Positions 44,645 through 56,193 of a stretch of 64,000 nt of DNA are shown here, one piece after another. A program made the position numbers and the translations under genes. The notes below the pieces were generated by a model. The model was not told the DNA's origin. It was given only the letters and a program-made list of their open reading frames with translations, and searched no databases. The first letter of the stretch is position 1; each line of letters begins with the position of its first letter. The DNA comes from Chelydra serpentina (Eukaryota > Chordata > Testudines > Chelydridae), in assembly GCA_037349315.1 (NCBI GenBank), contig JBAIAC010000004.1, positions 33,483,001 to 33,547,000 of the forward strand. The letters are read 5' to 3'.

Positions 44645-44720
44645 GGTTGGACCAAGTTTTATGAATTTTCTTTATCTGATCTCCGTGCAGGGTATGACGT
44701 TATTGATGGACTCTTTGATG
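44645..44720 (+). CDS. DYNC2H1: DYNC2H1 exon 8 of 10 in window
   Basis: A 76-bp exon encoding GWTKFYEFSLSDLRAGYDVI and DGLFD plus the first base of a Gly codon (phase 1). GW-K-YEFS-SDLRAG is conserved in dynein heavy chains after AAA6. The acceptor is TTAATTATAG, the donor GTACGT. The Gly codon is completed at 52229-52230. Confidence 0.95.
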
Positions 44721-45068
44721 GTACGTTGCTCCTTAAGGATTGCTGATTCCTTTCTTTGCCTAGTCCAGTATTTCTGAGTGTCTTCCATTTCAAATCTTTA
44801 TAAAATTAGCAGATCATAGAATGATTTTTAAAAAAAAGATAATTTGGCTATTTCAATTAGAGCTGAGTGGGGGATAACAATTCTGTTTCACGGCAACTGT
44901 TGAGGTTTTTATATTTGTTTTCGTTCTGTTTCTGGATCAAAACCAAATTTTTTTGAACATTATCACAGAAGTAAGTGTGCGTGCTTGTATGTGGCCTGGT
45001 GGGTTCAGTCACTGGCTTGGGATGTGGGAGACCCAAAATCAGGCAAAGCCGGGACTTGAATCAGGGTG
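44721..45068. other. Intron, nothing recognised
   Basis: Short intronic stretch up to DIRS copy B. Confidence 0.5.
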
Positions 45069-45255
45069 TTCTTCTTCGAGTGCTTGCTCATATGTATTCC
45101 AATTAGGTGTACGCGCCGCGCGTGCATGATCGTCGGAAGATTTTTACCCTAGCAACACTCGGTGGGCCGGCTGGCGCCCCCTGGAGTGGCGCCATTGCGG
45201 CACCTGATATCTACCTCAGCCGGCCCAGCGCCCTCTCAGTTCCTTCTTACCGCCC
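45069..45255 (+). repeat. DIRS B left inverted terminal repeat
   Basis: It runs from TTCTTCTTCGAGTGCTTGCT to CAGTTCCTTCTTACCGCC and is complementary to 50673-50857. Confidence 0.88.
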
Positions 45256-45399
45256 GTGATGGTCGGATCTGTGGAGCAGCATAGCTGATCTCCACCTCCC
45301 TAGCTTAGTTAGCACTCGATTAGCATTGTTAATTTTTAAGTACTTTAAGTAGTTGTTAATAGTTTTGATAGTCTTGTAAGAAGTTTAGTGTAAATACTA

Positions 45400-47667
45400 G
45401 TGCGAGATAAGGGGCTTTTCCCCTTCTCTCGCCTCTGGTACCGGGCTCATGCCTGGTTCACCAGGATTCAAGCTGTCGGCTGGCTCCAAGCCAATGCCTA
45501 CGGGGGACCCCCCCCACGACTCCCGTTTGAGGCGCCTGGGGGATCCCATCTTGCAGATAAGTGTCAGGTCTCCAAGGCTTTTAAGCCTAGAGCCAAGAAG
45601 GAGCGGGGCTTTCGCTTAAAGCAGCTCCTAGTAGAACCGACACTTGGCCCGAGGCCGGCCCCGCTGTGACTCAGCAACAGACCCCGGGGCTGGCACCGCC
45701 GGACACCGCTGCAAGTACAAGCCCGCCCGGCCCAGACTTTCGGCCTGGCGCCAGCACCATCGGCTCCCGGTACCGCAAGGTCCGTCGAACTTGGTGGCCG
45801 TGAGCTCCCCGGTACAACCCGAGGTAGAGCTAATACTACTGTCCAGACCGGCACCGGCCCCAGCGACTCCGGTACCGCAAAGTCTGTTGAGCTCTACGCC
45901 CCAGGCGAAGACTCCGGCACAGACGACTCCTGCACCCTAAGGGCCGTCGACCTCGGTGCCCGTGCGCTCCCCGGTATGCACCGAGGTAGAGCTAATGCGG
46001 CTGGCTGCATCGGCACCAGCACCCGCCAACTCCGGTACCGCCAGGGCCGTTGAGTTCCGTGCCCGACTGAGGCACCGGCACCGGCACCTCCGGCACCGTA
46101 CGAGGGCCGTTGAGCTCGGTAGCCGTCTGCTCCCCGGTATACACCGAGGTAGAGCCAACGCTGGCGCCTGCATCGGCACAGGCAGCCTCAACTCCGGCAC
46201 CACCAGGGCCGTTGAGTTCCGTGCCCGACTGAGGCACCGGCACCGGCGACTCCGGCACCGCAACAGGGCCGTCGAGCTCAGTGGCCGTGCACGAAGATCC
46301 GGCACCGGCGACTCCGGCACCGCGAGGTCCGTCGAGCTCGGTGGCACTGAGCTCCCCGGTTCGCACTGAGGTAGAGCTAATGCCGCTGCCTGCATCGGCA
46401 CCGACCCACTCCGGTACCGCAAGGTCCGTTGAGTTTCTCACCGCAGGCGAACAGACCCGGCACTGATGCACCGCAAGGTCCGTTGAGCTCGGGGGCCGTG
46501 AGCTCCCCAGTACGTACCGAGGTAGAGCTAATGCTGCCGCGAGGTACGTCTGCCATGCTGTGCCCGCTACCGCACACCGGAGCTGGCCGACACCGATCCA
46601 GCTCCAGGCGGACCCCCAGTCTCGGCACCGCTCGCAGTCCCAGCCCCCGATCCCCATCTCGGCGCCGGTCGCACTCGCGGTGCCATTCGAGATCGGCCTC
46701 TATATACAGCCGTCACTATTACGACTCCCGGCACCGCCCCCGATCCCGGTGCCGGTCGAAGCGCAGGTCCCTGGGAAGCCGGTCCCGCAGCCGATCGATG
46801 AGATGGCCCCCTTCAGGGTCCAGGTCGGGCTCTCGGCGCCGAGACATGTGTCAAGGGCACCGCCGGCAGGAGCATTCCGCTCCACCCTGGACCTTCCGCT
46901 CCGCATTTAGATCCCCTCCCGCCCCAGACAGGGAGTGGTTACCATATGGACCAAATCCACGGGATGGATTGTCCTAGACGCTGGCTGCAGAACGCACAGA
47001 ATTCTGCCCAGAGACCACATCAGTGGTATTCCTGGACACTGCGGTCTTATTACCAGGACCAAGGGGTTCCTTCCACAGCCTCTCAATCGGCCCACTCGGA
47101 ACCCCGAGTGACAGGGGCCACAGTATCCCGCCCTTCCCTAGAGGAGGTGCAGGAGATAGTGGAGCTCCAGGGTCACGTGGTGGTCATCCTCTTGGCTGAC
47201 ACCCTTGCCAGGCTAAGCCTGCCTTTCGCACGTACGTTCCAGACCAACGCCACTTCAATCTGATGATCTCCAGCTCGATTCCCCCCACTGCCGGGGGGGT
47301 TGAGAAAAGATATATGGCGTCCTCAAGGTCCTGTGAGTACGTATACACTCACCCCCAACCGTGCTCCTTGCTTGTTCAATTTGTGAGGGAGAGGCACAGC
47401 CAGCAGCCCCTGCACCTAAGTCTAAGGAAAAGGGATTTCCCCCAGAAATCCAGGCAGAAGCACTCAACCCTGATTGAGGAAGGCAAAAAGGTGGCCAGAA
47501 CATCTTTGCAGGCCTCCTTGGACGTCACCGAATCGGCGACTGGGACACCGGCATTGGGTGTTGCCATATGGCGTATCTCGTGGCTGCAGTCCTCTAACCT
47601 CCCAGCGGGGGTACAATTCACGATTCAGGTCTTGCCCTTCGATGGGCAAGGCCCTTGTCTTCTCTGA
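45400..47667 (+). pseudogene. DIRS B gag-like ORF1, broken and expanded
   Basis: The start (45400-45669) keeps KAFKPRAKKERGFRLKQLLV but has lost part of the Cys motif. Next come amplified blocks (45755-46540), then an Arg/Ser-rich stretch (46429-46977: SRRRSHSRCHSRSASIYSRH) that is open for 182 codons. The C-terminal segment is 47263-47667, with KHSTLIEEGKKVARTSLQAS and LPFDGQGPC. Frame changes and stops occur between these parts. It corresponds to copy A 8264-10488. Confidence 0.75.
45755..46540 (+). repeat. Amplified imperfect repeats inside DIRS B gag
   Basis: A block built on CCGGTACCGCAAGGTCCGTC, then GAGCTCGGTGGCCGTGAGCT, then CCCCGGTACGCACCGAGGTA, then GAGCTAATGC occurs once in copy A (about 8762-8840). 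Here it is repeated irregularly. The GAGGTAGAGC(T/C) end of the block is found five times (near 45819, 45984, 46146, 46370 and 46519), and partial blocks lie between. Confidence 0.8.
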
Positions 47668-47899
47668 AAAACAGACTCGAGACTTCACACCCTGAACGAC
47701 GACCGCACTATAATACGGTCGCTGGGGCTGCATACCCCTGCCACGCAGCGCTGGCCCTTCCGGGCCCTCGAGCATCGCCCCTACCCTACGCCCAGGCCTA
47801 GGCAGGACTTCATTAGAAGACCAGGCCAGGTGCTACAAGGAGGCACCCTGTCATCGGGCTGGCCAGAACCAGGCCCCCGCCCCCCAAGCCATCGATGGG

Positions 47900-49520
47900 G
47901 CCCGAACAAAATGCTTGAAGGTGCAGCATCACTCCCTGTCCCTCTTCAGGGACCCTTCTCATGAGCAACTCCTAATTCAGGAAGCGCAAACGCTCCTCAA
48001 TATAGGGGCAACAGAGGAGGCTCCAAGGGAGTTCAAAAAAAAAAAAAAAAAAAGGGGTGGGAGTATTACTCCCGTTATTCCTAATCCCCAAATCAAAACG
48101 GGGGTTATGTCCTATCCTGGACCTTCGCGAACTCAACTAATTCATGGCAAGTTGAAGTTCCTCATGTTTTTTCCCTGAGTTCTATTATACCTTCATGGGA
48201 TCCTGGAGGCTGGTACGCTGCCCTCGACATGAAGGATGCGTACTTCCACATAGCTACTTACCTACTTACCGACACACAGACGTTTTCTTCGCTCTGTAGT
48301 CGACCAAAGGCACTTTCAATCCACCGTCTTTCCCTTCGGCCTCTCCACGGCTCCGAGGGTTTTTTCACGAAGTACATGGCCGTCGTAACGGCTTCTCTTC
48401 GTCAACAGTGAACCCAAGTATTCACATGTCTCGACGACTGGCTCATCTGCGGCAGCGCCAACAGCCAGGTCCAGTCGCAGGTTCAGATTTCCATGAGCTC
48501 GACTCTCACTCGAGCGTTCCTGCAGAGCTTCCCAGCTTACCAGCATGAAGCTGCCTGGGTCTACTGGATCTCATGGTGTCCTGCACATTGGTGACCAGAC
48601 ACGCGACTTACGGCTCTGCTCGTTCCCGGTCTGGCTCTCGCCAGCGTGTCACCCACACAGAGACAACATGGTTGTGGGACTGAAGGTACCATCGCAGGTC
48701 CTAGCCTCCCTAGACTGGTGGCTGGACCCCAAGAAAGTGCCATAAGGGGTGCCATTCCATACCCCACAGCCCTCCCTGGTCCTGACCACAGACGCGTCAT
48801 CCCTCGGTTGGGGGACCCATCTGTAAGATCTTTAGACGCAGGGCCTGTAGCCAGCGCAAGAGTTATCCCTCCACATCAACGTAAGGGAGCTGTGGGCAGT
48901 GCGTCTTGCCTGTCAAGCCTTCTCCAAACACCTTCAGGATCGTTGTGCTATAGTCCTCATAGGCTACACAACGGCCATGCTTTTATATCAATAGGCAAGC
49001 AGGGGCACGTTCGTTCCTGCTCTGCCGAGAAGTCATATGATCGTGGGAGTTCTGCATAGCCCACTCCATCCACCTGGTAACCTCCTTTCTCCTCAGGGTT
49101 CAGAACACCTTGGTGGACCGCCTCAGCAGACCCTTCCAGGCTCCAGAGCGGCCCATTTGCCCGGATGTTACTCACTCTGTCTTCCGGGGCTGGGATTTTC
49201 CCACATACACCTGTTCGCGACTCGCGAGAATTGCAAGTGCCACGTGTTCTGCTCGATCCGGGACGCTCCCCAGGCTCCCTGATGGATGCCTTTCTCGGGC
49301 CTTGGACGGATCACCTGTCCTATGCCTTTCCCCCATTTCCACTGATCTGCAGGGTCCCGCTCAAGCTGCGCAGGGACAGGGCCCGCCTACTCCTAATCGC
49401 CCCGGCGTGGCCCAGGCAGTACTGGTACACTGCTCTCCTAGAGCTCTCGATGGCCGCCCAGATCACTCCCTTTGTGGCCGGACCTGATTACTCAGCAGCA
49501 CGGCAGGGTCTCGCACCCTG
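47900..49520 (+). pseudogene. DIRS B reverse transcriptase and RNase H, broken
   Basis: In shifting frames: SLSLFRDPSHEQLLIQEAQT, then an A-run, then GGWYAALDMKDAYFHIA (near 48205-48255), PLHGSEGFFTKYMAVVTASL, and TCLDDWLICG near 48427-48455, where the catalytic aspartate pair is kept but the aromatic residue before it reads Cys. RNase H follows with PSLVLTTDASSLGWGTHL (about 48770-48825) and NVRELWAV. The end matches the remnant in copy A (SHIHLFATRENCKCHVFCSI, LKLRRDRARLLLIAPAWPRQ). Many frameshifts; not functional. Confidence 0.8.
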
Positions 49521-49559
49521 ACCTGCAACCTCTCCACCTCACGGGGTGGCTGCGGCATG

Positions 49560-50523
49560 GCTGAACCAGTCCGAGTTATGTTGTTCCGACCCGGTTCAAC
49601 AGGTTCTTTTGAGTAGCGGGAAGCCCTCTACCAGGTCCACCTACTGAGCCAAAAGGGAAACGTTTTCCTGCTGGTGCGCCCCTCGGGGTATCGCCCCTCG
49701 CTGGCGGCGATCTCGGCCTTTTCACTCTGGCGAGAGTGGGCACTCGATTTTTCCAACCCCATGGCCACTAGCTTCCTCAAGGGGTTGGAACAGCTGTACC
49801 CACTAGTCCAGCATCCGGCCCCTGCATGGGGACCTCAACGTTATGATAACCAGGCTCATGGGGGCCCCATTCGAGCCTATGATCACCTGCTCGATCCTGT
49901 ACCTCTCCTGGAAGACTACCTTCCTTGTAGCCTCGGCGAGGCATGTATCTGAGCTCAGAGCGCTCACTTCGGGACTCCTTACACGGTGTTCCATAAGGAC
50001 GAGGTACAGCTGCGACCACACCTGGCCTCCCTCCCTGAAGGGGGTCGGCCTTTCATGTCAACCAAGACATTTTCTGCTGGTCTTCTACCGGAAGCCGTAT
50101 GCTTCTTCAAGGGATCGACATCTTCGCTCCCTGGCCATCCATAGGGCCCTCGCCTTCTACGTCCAGCGGACAAAGCCCTTTTGCAGAACGACTCAACTGT
50201 GCGTTACTATGGCAGACCGGATGAAGGGCCTCCCGGTCTCCTCCCAACGCATCTCCTCCTGGATCACGTCGTGTATCCGGGTGTGTTATGACTTGGCTGG
50301 TGTTCCCACCACGCACCTTGCTGCCCACTCCACCCGAGCTCAAGCCTCGTCCTCCGCCTTCCTGGCACATGTACCTATACAGTACATATGTAGGGCAACA
50401 ACCTGGTCATCGGTGCACACCTTTGCCATTCATTATGCCATAGTCCAGCATCCCAGAGAGGACGCTGCGTTTGGTTCACCAGTCCTGCAGTCTGCAGTAT
50501 CTCACTCCAACCCCACTGCCTAG
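49560..50523 (+). pseudogene. DIRS B tyrosine recombinase, broken
   Basis: The N-terminal half has frameshifts and an in-frame stop (TACTGAGCCAAA near 49642). From 49843 a 226-codon frame holds ASARHVSELRAL, where the first catalytic Arg of copy A (ARRVSE) reads RH, then LAAHSTRAQASSSAFLAHVP and HTFAIHYAIVQHP with the Tyr. A segment around 50000-50080 is also altered. Compared with copy A it has lost recombinase function. Confidence 0.8.
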
Positions 50524-50531
50524 GCAAGGCT

Positions 50532-50640
50532 TGGGAGTCACCTAATTGGAATACATATGAGCAAACACTCGAAGAAGAAAAGACGGTTACTCACCGTAGT
50601 AACTGGTGTTCTTCGAGATGTGTTGCTCATATCTATTCCA
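50532..50640 (+). repeat. DIRS B internal complementary region
   Basis: ATACATATGAGCAAACACTC (complement of the left end), then AAAAGACGGTTACTCACCGT (complement of the right end): the same back-to-back arrangement as in copy A. Confidence 0.85.
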
Positions 50641-50672
50641 AACCCGCCCTCCTTCCCCACTGTCGGAGTAGC

Positions 50673-50886
50673 CGGCAAGAAGGAACTGAGAGGGCGCTGG
50701 GCCGGCTGAGGTAGATATCAGGTGCCGCAATGGCGCCACTCCAGGGGGCGCCAGCCGGCCCACCGAGTGTTGCTAGGGTAAAAATCTTCCGACGATCATG
50801 CACGCGCGGCGCGTACACCTAATTGGAATAGATATGAGCAACACATCTCGAAGAACACCAGTTACTACGGTGAGTAACCGTCTTTT
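50673..50886 (+). repeat. DIRS B right inverted terminal repeat and extension
   Basis: Inverted copy of 45069-45255, followed by TTACTACGGTGAGTAACCGT and CTTTT, shared with copy A. Confidence 0.88.
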
Positions 50887-52228
50887 TCACGTGCCAGGCC
50901 AGTGCCCTAACTACCAGGCTATAGTGTGTGCATGTATCTTTTCACCGCTCTGCCCTGGTTGAATGATACACATCCACAAAACAGCATATTTCAGCAAAAT
51001 TTCATTGCGTTGAAAATGTTCCAACCAGCTCTAATTTGGATCCTCTGTTTATAAATGAAAACCATAAGGGTTTTTTTAGTAAGGCCTTTAAGTTCCAAAT
51101 CCCAATAAAACTAGTGACCCAATATTCAAAAGGGTTCAATATCTCTAGCTCCTATTGATTTAAATGGGGTTTATATGTGGCTAGTACTTTTGGAATTCAT
51201 TCCATGTACATGCAGACTTAACAGTTTGAGTATATTACCAAGGGACTTTGGGCCTTGGATATTAACTATTGTGGTGAGGGTAGTTTTTCCTGCAGTAATT
51301 AGAGTGTGAGTGTGAAAATTAATAACTTTAATGTAATACCAAACCTTTTCATTTGAAGAATCTCAAAGTTCTTTTCCACCATAATTACTTCACCTATGCT
51401 GAACAATCACATATTGGGTGAAATATGGCACTGATTTAACCCTTCTCTGTAGTTTGGGACAAGAAGTGAGGGGGAAAGACATTTTATTTGAAACTATAGG
51501 ATATAACTAAGTAGGAAGAATGTAATTTATTGAATACAATTTGGTCAGAACACCAATGTTAGCATCCTTAATTTTAAACACAGTGTTGTGTGATCTTTTA
51601 TGATCACAGATAACTTGGACCTCTTTTTACATCACATCAGAAAGCCTGCATCTCAGTAACAGTGTTTTCCTTTGGCATGGTAGGGTATTATTCAATCATC
51701 CTGATTATTTTATGAGGCCTGATGAGATCACCGCACAAAGTGATATGACTGTAACACACTTAAAGATCCATTGGAGGTAGGGGAGTTAAGCAGGCTGATA
51801 ACAAAGGATTAGGAGGCCACAACTGAATATGGCATGGCCTCTAGTGAAACGGTACTTTTGTTCTCCAACTAAATAGGGTTGATTGATATGTGTGAGGTCT
51901 ACGATAAAAAGTTCCCCAAGACATCTGCAATATTTGTGTCATTCAGTAGGATTTAAAACATATTATTTACACTCTTATCACAGGGAAAAGTATTTGCAAA
52001 CATTTGCAATACAGCTGTTGGAACATTTAATATTTTACATTTTACGATTATTTTATTTTACTTTTTGGTTACAGTTAAGAAATAAATTGCTTAGTAATGA
52101 TTGTATTACTTTACTGGGTTTCTTTGAATTTCCTTTTTTCTCTGAAGGTTAACTATAATAAGAGGAAGTGTTCGTCACACAAAATGCAAAAAAAGATCAA
52201 TGTGACAGTAATATTTTGTAATTTACAG
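50887..52228. other. Intron, nothing recognised
   Basis: AT-rich, no nameable element. It ends in the acceptor TAATTTACAG at 52219-52228. Confidence 0.5.
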
Positions 52229-52440
52229 GTTGCAAAGATTTTCAGTGGGAATTTGTGCATGGCCTGTTCGAAAATGCTATTTATGGAGGCCGCATAGATA
52301 ATTACTTTGATATGAGAGTCCTTCGGACCTATCTGGAACAGCTTTTTAATTCCAGAGTCATTGGAGGTTTAAATCTTAGGGGCAAGAAGATGACCAGCTT
52401 CCCATATTCCATCTCTCTACCCAATTCCTGCAGCATTTTG
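52229..52440 (+). CDS. DYNC2H1: DYNC2H1 exon 9 of 10 in window
   Basis: A 212-bp exon that completes the Gly codon and encodes CKDFQWEFVHGLFENAIYGG, RIDNYFDMRVLRTYLEQLFN, SRVIGGLNLRGKKMTSFPYS and ISLPNSCSIL. The W-FVHGL-ENAIYGGRIDN string is diagnostic of dynein heavy chains (lid following AAA6) and the rest fits dynein-2. The middle (VIGGLNLRGKKMT) looks less conserved than its surroundings. The donor is GTACGT; the exon leaves phase 0. Confidence 0.95.
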
Positions 52441-53683
52441 GTACGTATGCTTGCCCTTTTATCAGACATGGAAACCAAATCTTGTTCTTTTTCTTAATTA
52501 ACAAATGAATGTACTAATTAAAGGCAGATTCCTGCAAGCTGCTGAGCACACTTCAATCCCACTGAAATTAATGGGAGCTGAAGGGTATTCAGTCCCTGTA
52601 GGACTACGCCCTATAACACTCATAGCAATCAATAATAATGCTTATGCTTAACTGGGAAAAGCACTTAAATATGTGTTCCTGCACACTTCATTTTTTGCAG
52701 ATTTTGAGATTTGATATTGATGAAAATGTATGAAAAGTCCCAAATATTAAAGAGCGAAACTAAGAGACCCAAAAATAACAGAATGATAAAAATACTAGAA
52801 AAAAGAACAGGAGTTCTTTTTGTGGATACAGACTAACATGGCTACTACTCTGAAAATTGTCAAAAATACTAGAGAAACTTGAAATAACAAAGGGTTAACT
52901 TATGGTTTTTCTTGATTAAAGTTTTTGTATGCACTGTACAATAATGAGTAGTGGAAATAAAGAGATATGTGTGAGAAATGTATTTGGCTAACAAATCATC
53001 CCTCATAATGGGACCTCTGAGAAGTGTAACAACATGTTATCTTTGTTTGCAGATACTTAAGAAACAAGTGTGCATCAATTTGTATTGTTATATTTTGTAT
53101 TGTATTGTTTTGCTGTTCTTGATTTCATCGCGTGGCCCTTACATTAATTTATGAAAAATGAATCTCACCTTAAATTCCAGCTGTGTGTGTGGTAGAGTAA
53201 CAGGTTGTAATTGATTGGAGTGAGAGCAGCAGTGTGTGGGGGAGAAAAAGCTAGTGAAGCCAGTAGTCCAATATGTAGAAACTGAAAGATGGCACTGAGA
53301 GAGCAGATGGAGAGGCCAGGTGGGATATAGAACAAGCAGGCTGAGAAGGAGTATGTTCTGTTAAAGGATTTCAGTTCCCTGTGATAGAGAGTAGTCATGA
53401 CTGCACCATGGAGAGTGACATGCTGGCATAAGAGGTAAATTTGACTCTGAGAAAACTCTGAGAAATAGTTTATGTATGCCAAAGACCCTTTATGATTCAA
53501 TATTTTTAAATTGCCTATTCACAGCAGTAAAGTTAAGCATGTGTGTAAGTGTTTGCAAGATCAGGGCCCAAACTAAGTGCACATGGTCTGCTGGATAATA
53601 GGATACGGTCAGGCCTCCAGATACCTGGTTCGCATGCTTTTGAAGGGGTAGTAAGAGAAACCCTGTTTCATGTTCCTTCCACC
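52441..53683. other. Intron with short Penelope leader fragment
   Basis: At 52807-52856, AGGAGTTCTTTTTGTGGATA then CAGACTAACATGGCTACTAC is the inverted PLE leader. Short pieces near 52545-52620 and 53521-53575 look like old repeat tails. No coding signal. Confidence 0.5.
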
Positions 53684-53893
53684 CTCGCCCATAATGAGCC
53701 TGTATGCCTTGTACCAGCACAGTACCTCGCCCATAATGAGCCTGTATGCCTTGTACCAGCACAGTACCTCGCCCATAATAAGCCTGTATGCCTTGTACCA
53801 GCACAGTACCTCGCCCATAATGAGCCTGTATGCCTTGTACCAGCACAGTACCTCGCCCATAATGAGCCTGTATGCCTTGTACCAGCACAGTAG
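53684..53893. repeat. 42-bp minisatellite, five copies
   Basis: The unit begins CTCGCCCATAATGAGCCTGT and continues ATGCCTTGTACCAGCACAGT, AC. Five head-to-tail copies are almost identical; one has AATAAG in place of AATGAG and the last ends in AG. Since 42 is a multiple of three and the unit has few stops, several frames on both strands are open across it, giving false repetitive proteins. Confidence 0.95.
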
Positions 53894-54542
53894 CTCGAGT
53901 GTCTTTTAAACACAGAGATGGTTCTACTCTACCCCTCCTATCACCATGTAGCCATATCTTTTAATGCCACACATTTCATACTATGTATAATAGATGGTAG
54001 CATATCAAAGATTTAAATGTAAGTGGAAGCATCTTGCATTGGACTACAGCACGAAGAAAGAAGTGACTAATAGTTCCAAATTCAAATTCCAAATAGTGAA
54101 AAACTTTAAAAGTTGTGTTAATAGCAATATAGGATATACATCAAACTGATCTGTTGAAGTCTTGTAATTGTACTGCAGAGAGCCTTTGTATGGTGAAATC
54201 ACAACTTCACTATTATTGGAGTTGTTGTTTGTCAACTGTAAACTGAAGCAATTTGGGATTTCTGTTCTATTTCATTACAGTGTTTCAATATTAGCAGCTT
54301 CTATAGTATATCATGTCATATGTTCATATGCTTAAGTCATTTCTCCATTTTAGTGCTGGTACTATTTTAGTGATGTCCACAAAATGCTGTTATTCAATTA
54401 ATTATAAATCCTATTAAATGAGGGTTTATGTTTTGAAAATATATTGCTGGAATTCTTTTGACCATATACTGTTGATTTTCATGAGCTGTGATTGCACAGA
54501 AAACTTTTACAATTATCTATACTCTTCTACCTTTTTTTGTAG
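53894..54542. other. Intron, nothing recognised
   Basis: AT-rich. It ends in a T-rich tract and TGTAG acceptor at 54538-54542. Confidence 0.5.
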
Positions 54543-54647
54543 GATTACCGTGATATTATTGAAAGCCTTCCAGAAAACGATAAACCCGATTTCTTTGGCC
54601 TGCCTGCCAATATTGCACGCTCTTCTCAACGCATGATCAGTTCCCTG
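54543..54647 (+). CDS. DYNC2H1: DYNC2H1 exon 10 of 10 in window
   Basis: A 105-bp exon (35 codons, phase 0/0): DYRDIIESLPENDKPDFFGL, PANIARSSQRMISSL. The FFGLPANI-RS-QR string is a conserved dynein heavy chain motif near the boundary to the C-terminal domain. The donor is GTAAGT. No later exon is found, so the next intron is longer than 9.3 kb. Confidence 0.95.
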
Positions 54648-55619
54648 GTAAGTTTTAAATTTTGCACTGCTTGTTAGTATCAGCTGAAATATGATCAACC
54701 CGGGAGACCAGACATCTGTTCATAAATATGCATTTCCATAGGAAAATCAGATCACACTGAGACATTTTTAGTTTGTTGCCTGTTACATGTTGAAAACTTT
54801 TGTGTAGTGTTCATTATAAATTCAGAATGTTGAAAGTATTTTAAAATAACTTCTGCAATTATTTCCATTTCCATCAGTAATATAAGTAAAATGTTTATTT
54901 GGGTCACTTCGCATGTTTTGAATTCTATTCTGCTGTGGGAGCTAATTGAGAGACATTACTGAATGTTTTAAATAGTGTAAACATTTGAAATACTACTTAC
55001 TTAGAATGAATAACTTGCTTTGATGGCCAAGCATCTCCTACAATTCTGTGAAGTAGGGTCTTTTCCCCTCTCTGCAGCTCTGCAGGCTGTTCAACATTAC
55101 GGGATAGCTCATACTGGCTATCCCCCTTCTTCGACTTGCAACCAGAACTTCTGCCTCCACAGTAGTAGTTAGTCAGGAGCAAAGCAAACAGACACTGTTT
55201 CTTTTGCCAACTTTACTTTTAATTTGTTTTTCAAACAGTAGTGAGCAATGAAGCTATTTTCCTTCTCCTCCCCCTCCAGCAGATTGGGTAATTGGCACCA
55301 TGGTGTCTTAGCCTCCCAGATCCACTGCTGCAGTGTTACTCATCTTGGTATCCTCTGTCACCCCACTCCCAGGCTATGGCAGGGCTGTCCCACAAACACT
55401 GACTAAATCAGAGCAGTGCTCTATATGCGTAGCTACATTTACAGGCTCTTCGGGGGGTGAACTATGAGGGTTAGCTTGCTGTGAACAGCTAGGACACACT
55501 GTCAGGGCACGGGGCTCAGAGACAGACTGGCATGTCAGGTCCCTCTTCCCTACCCTGATGACCTGAGCCAGAAGAAAAAAATCTCTTAAGTAATCCAACT
55601 TTAACCCCTTAAAGCTCCC
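54648..55619. other. Intron, nothing certain
   Basis: A GCGTAGCTACATTTACAGG segment near 55428-55446 might be a diverged left end of the element at 55620-56193, but the intervening sequence does not match the related copy. Confidence 0.35.
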
Positions 55620-56193
55620 TTTGTTTTGAAACGGCACTTCCGGGTTGGAGTTCAGAGCTCCGTTCGCTTTACAAAAAAAAAAGCAAACAGCTACTGTTTG
55701 CGGGGCGGGTGGGGGCTCCGTTAGGAATGCTGCAGCAAAGTTGGCTTGGAGAGAGGCGGGGGGGGGGGGTCGGAAAGAACGGCGGGGGAGGGGAGGAGGC
55801 GGGCTCCGTTTCCCCGAGTTCTCTTTTATCTGCTCTTTAAAAACAAAGCCCCTGCTGCTTGCTTTCAGTGATTGAGAGAGAGGCGGGGGATGTGGAGGTG
55901 TGTAAACTTAGGAGATAATGAGCTGACACTCTGTGGATACCCCAAAAACCCACTCTCTCTCCCCACACGCTTCCTGTCACACTCCCCCTCACCCCCCCCA
56001 TTTGAAAAGCACGTTGCAGCCACTTGAACGCCCATAATGCACCGCTCCCAATACAGCTGCAAATGCCTCAAATGTAGCCACGTTAGTGCGCTGGCAGCTG
56101 CCAGTGTGGACAGGCTGCAGCACTTTCCCTACTCAGCTGTACGAAGACGGGTTTAACTCACAGCGCTGTACATCTGCAAGTGTAGCCAAGGCC
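55620..56193. mobile_element. hAT-like non-autonomous element, left end unresolved
   Basis: The right half matches 42559-43263: TTGCAGCCACTTGAACGCCC, CAAATGTAGCCAC, GCGCTGTACATCTGCAAGTG and the end TAGCCAAGGCC. The GAAACGGCACTTCC word at 55629-55642 is inverted relative to the other copy (GGAAGTGCCGTTTC at 42852-42865), as in a palindromic arm. G-runs lie near 55758-55800. Confidence 0.55.

Larger units (their letters stand above)
45069..50886 (+). mobile_element. DIRS-like tyrosine-recombinase retrotransposon, copy B
   Basis: A 5.8-kb sense copy related to copy A, with the same termini, inverted repeats and internal complementary region. Unlike A it keeps the middle of the polymerase and RNase H region, but every coding part is broken by frameshifts and stops. 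Its gag region is longer through repeated amplification of one block. A run of 20 or so A interrupts the polymerase start (48028-48049). Confidence 0.92.

Noticed and set aside
45755..46540. CRISPR-like regular repeats
   Set aside because: Spacing is irregular, the repeats are coding-region amplifications and the genome is a vertebrate.
53490..53893. Repetitive open frames on both strands suggesting a repeat protein
   Set aside because: They are produced by the 42-bp minisatellite, whose length is a multiple of three.
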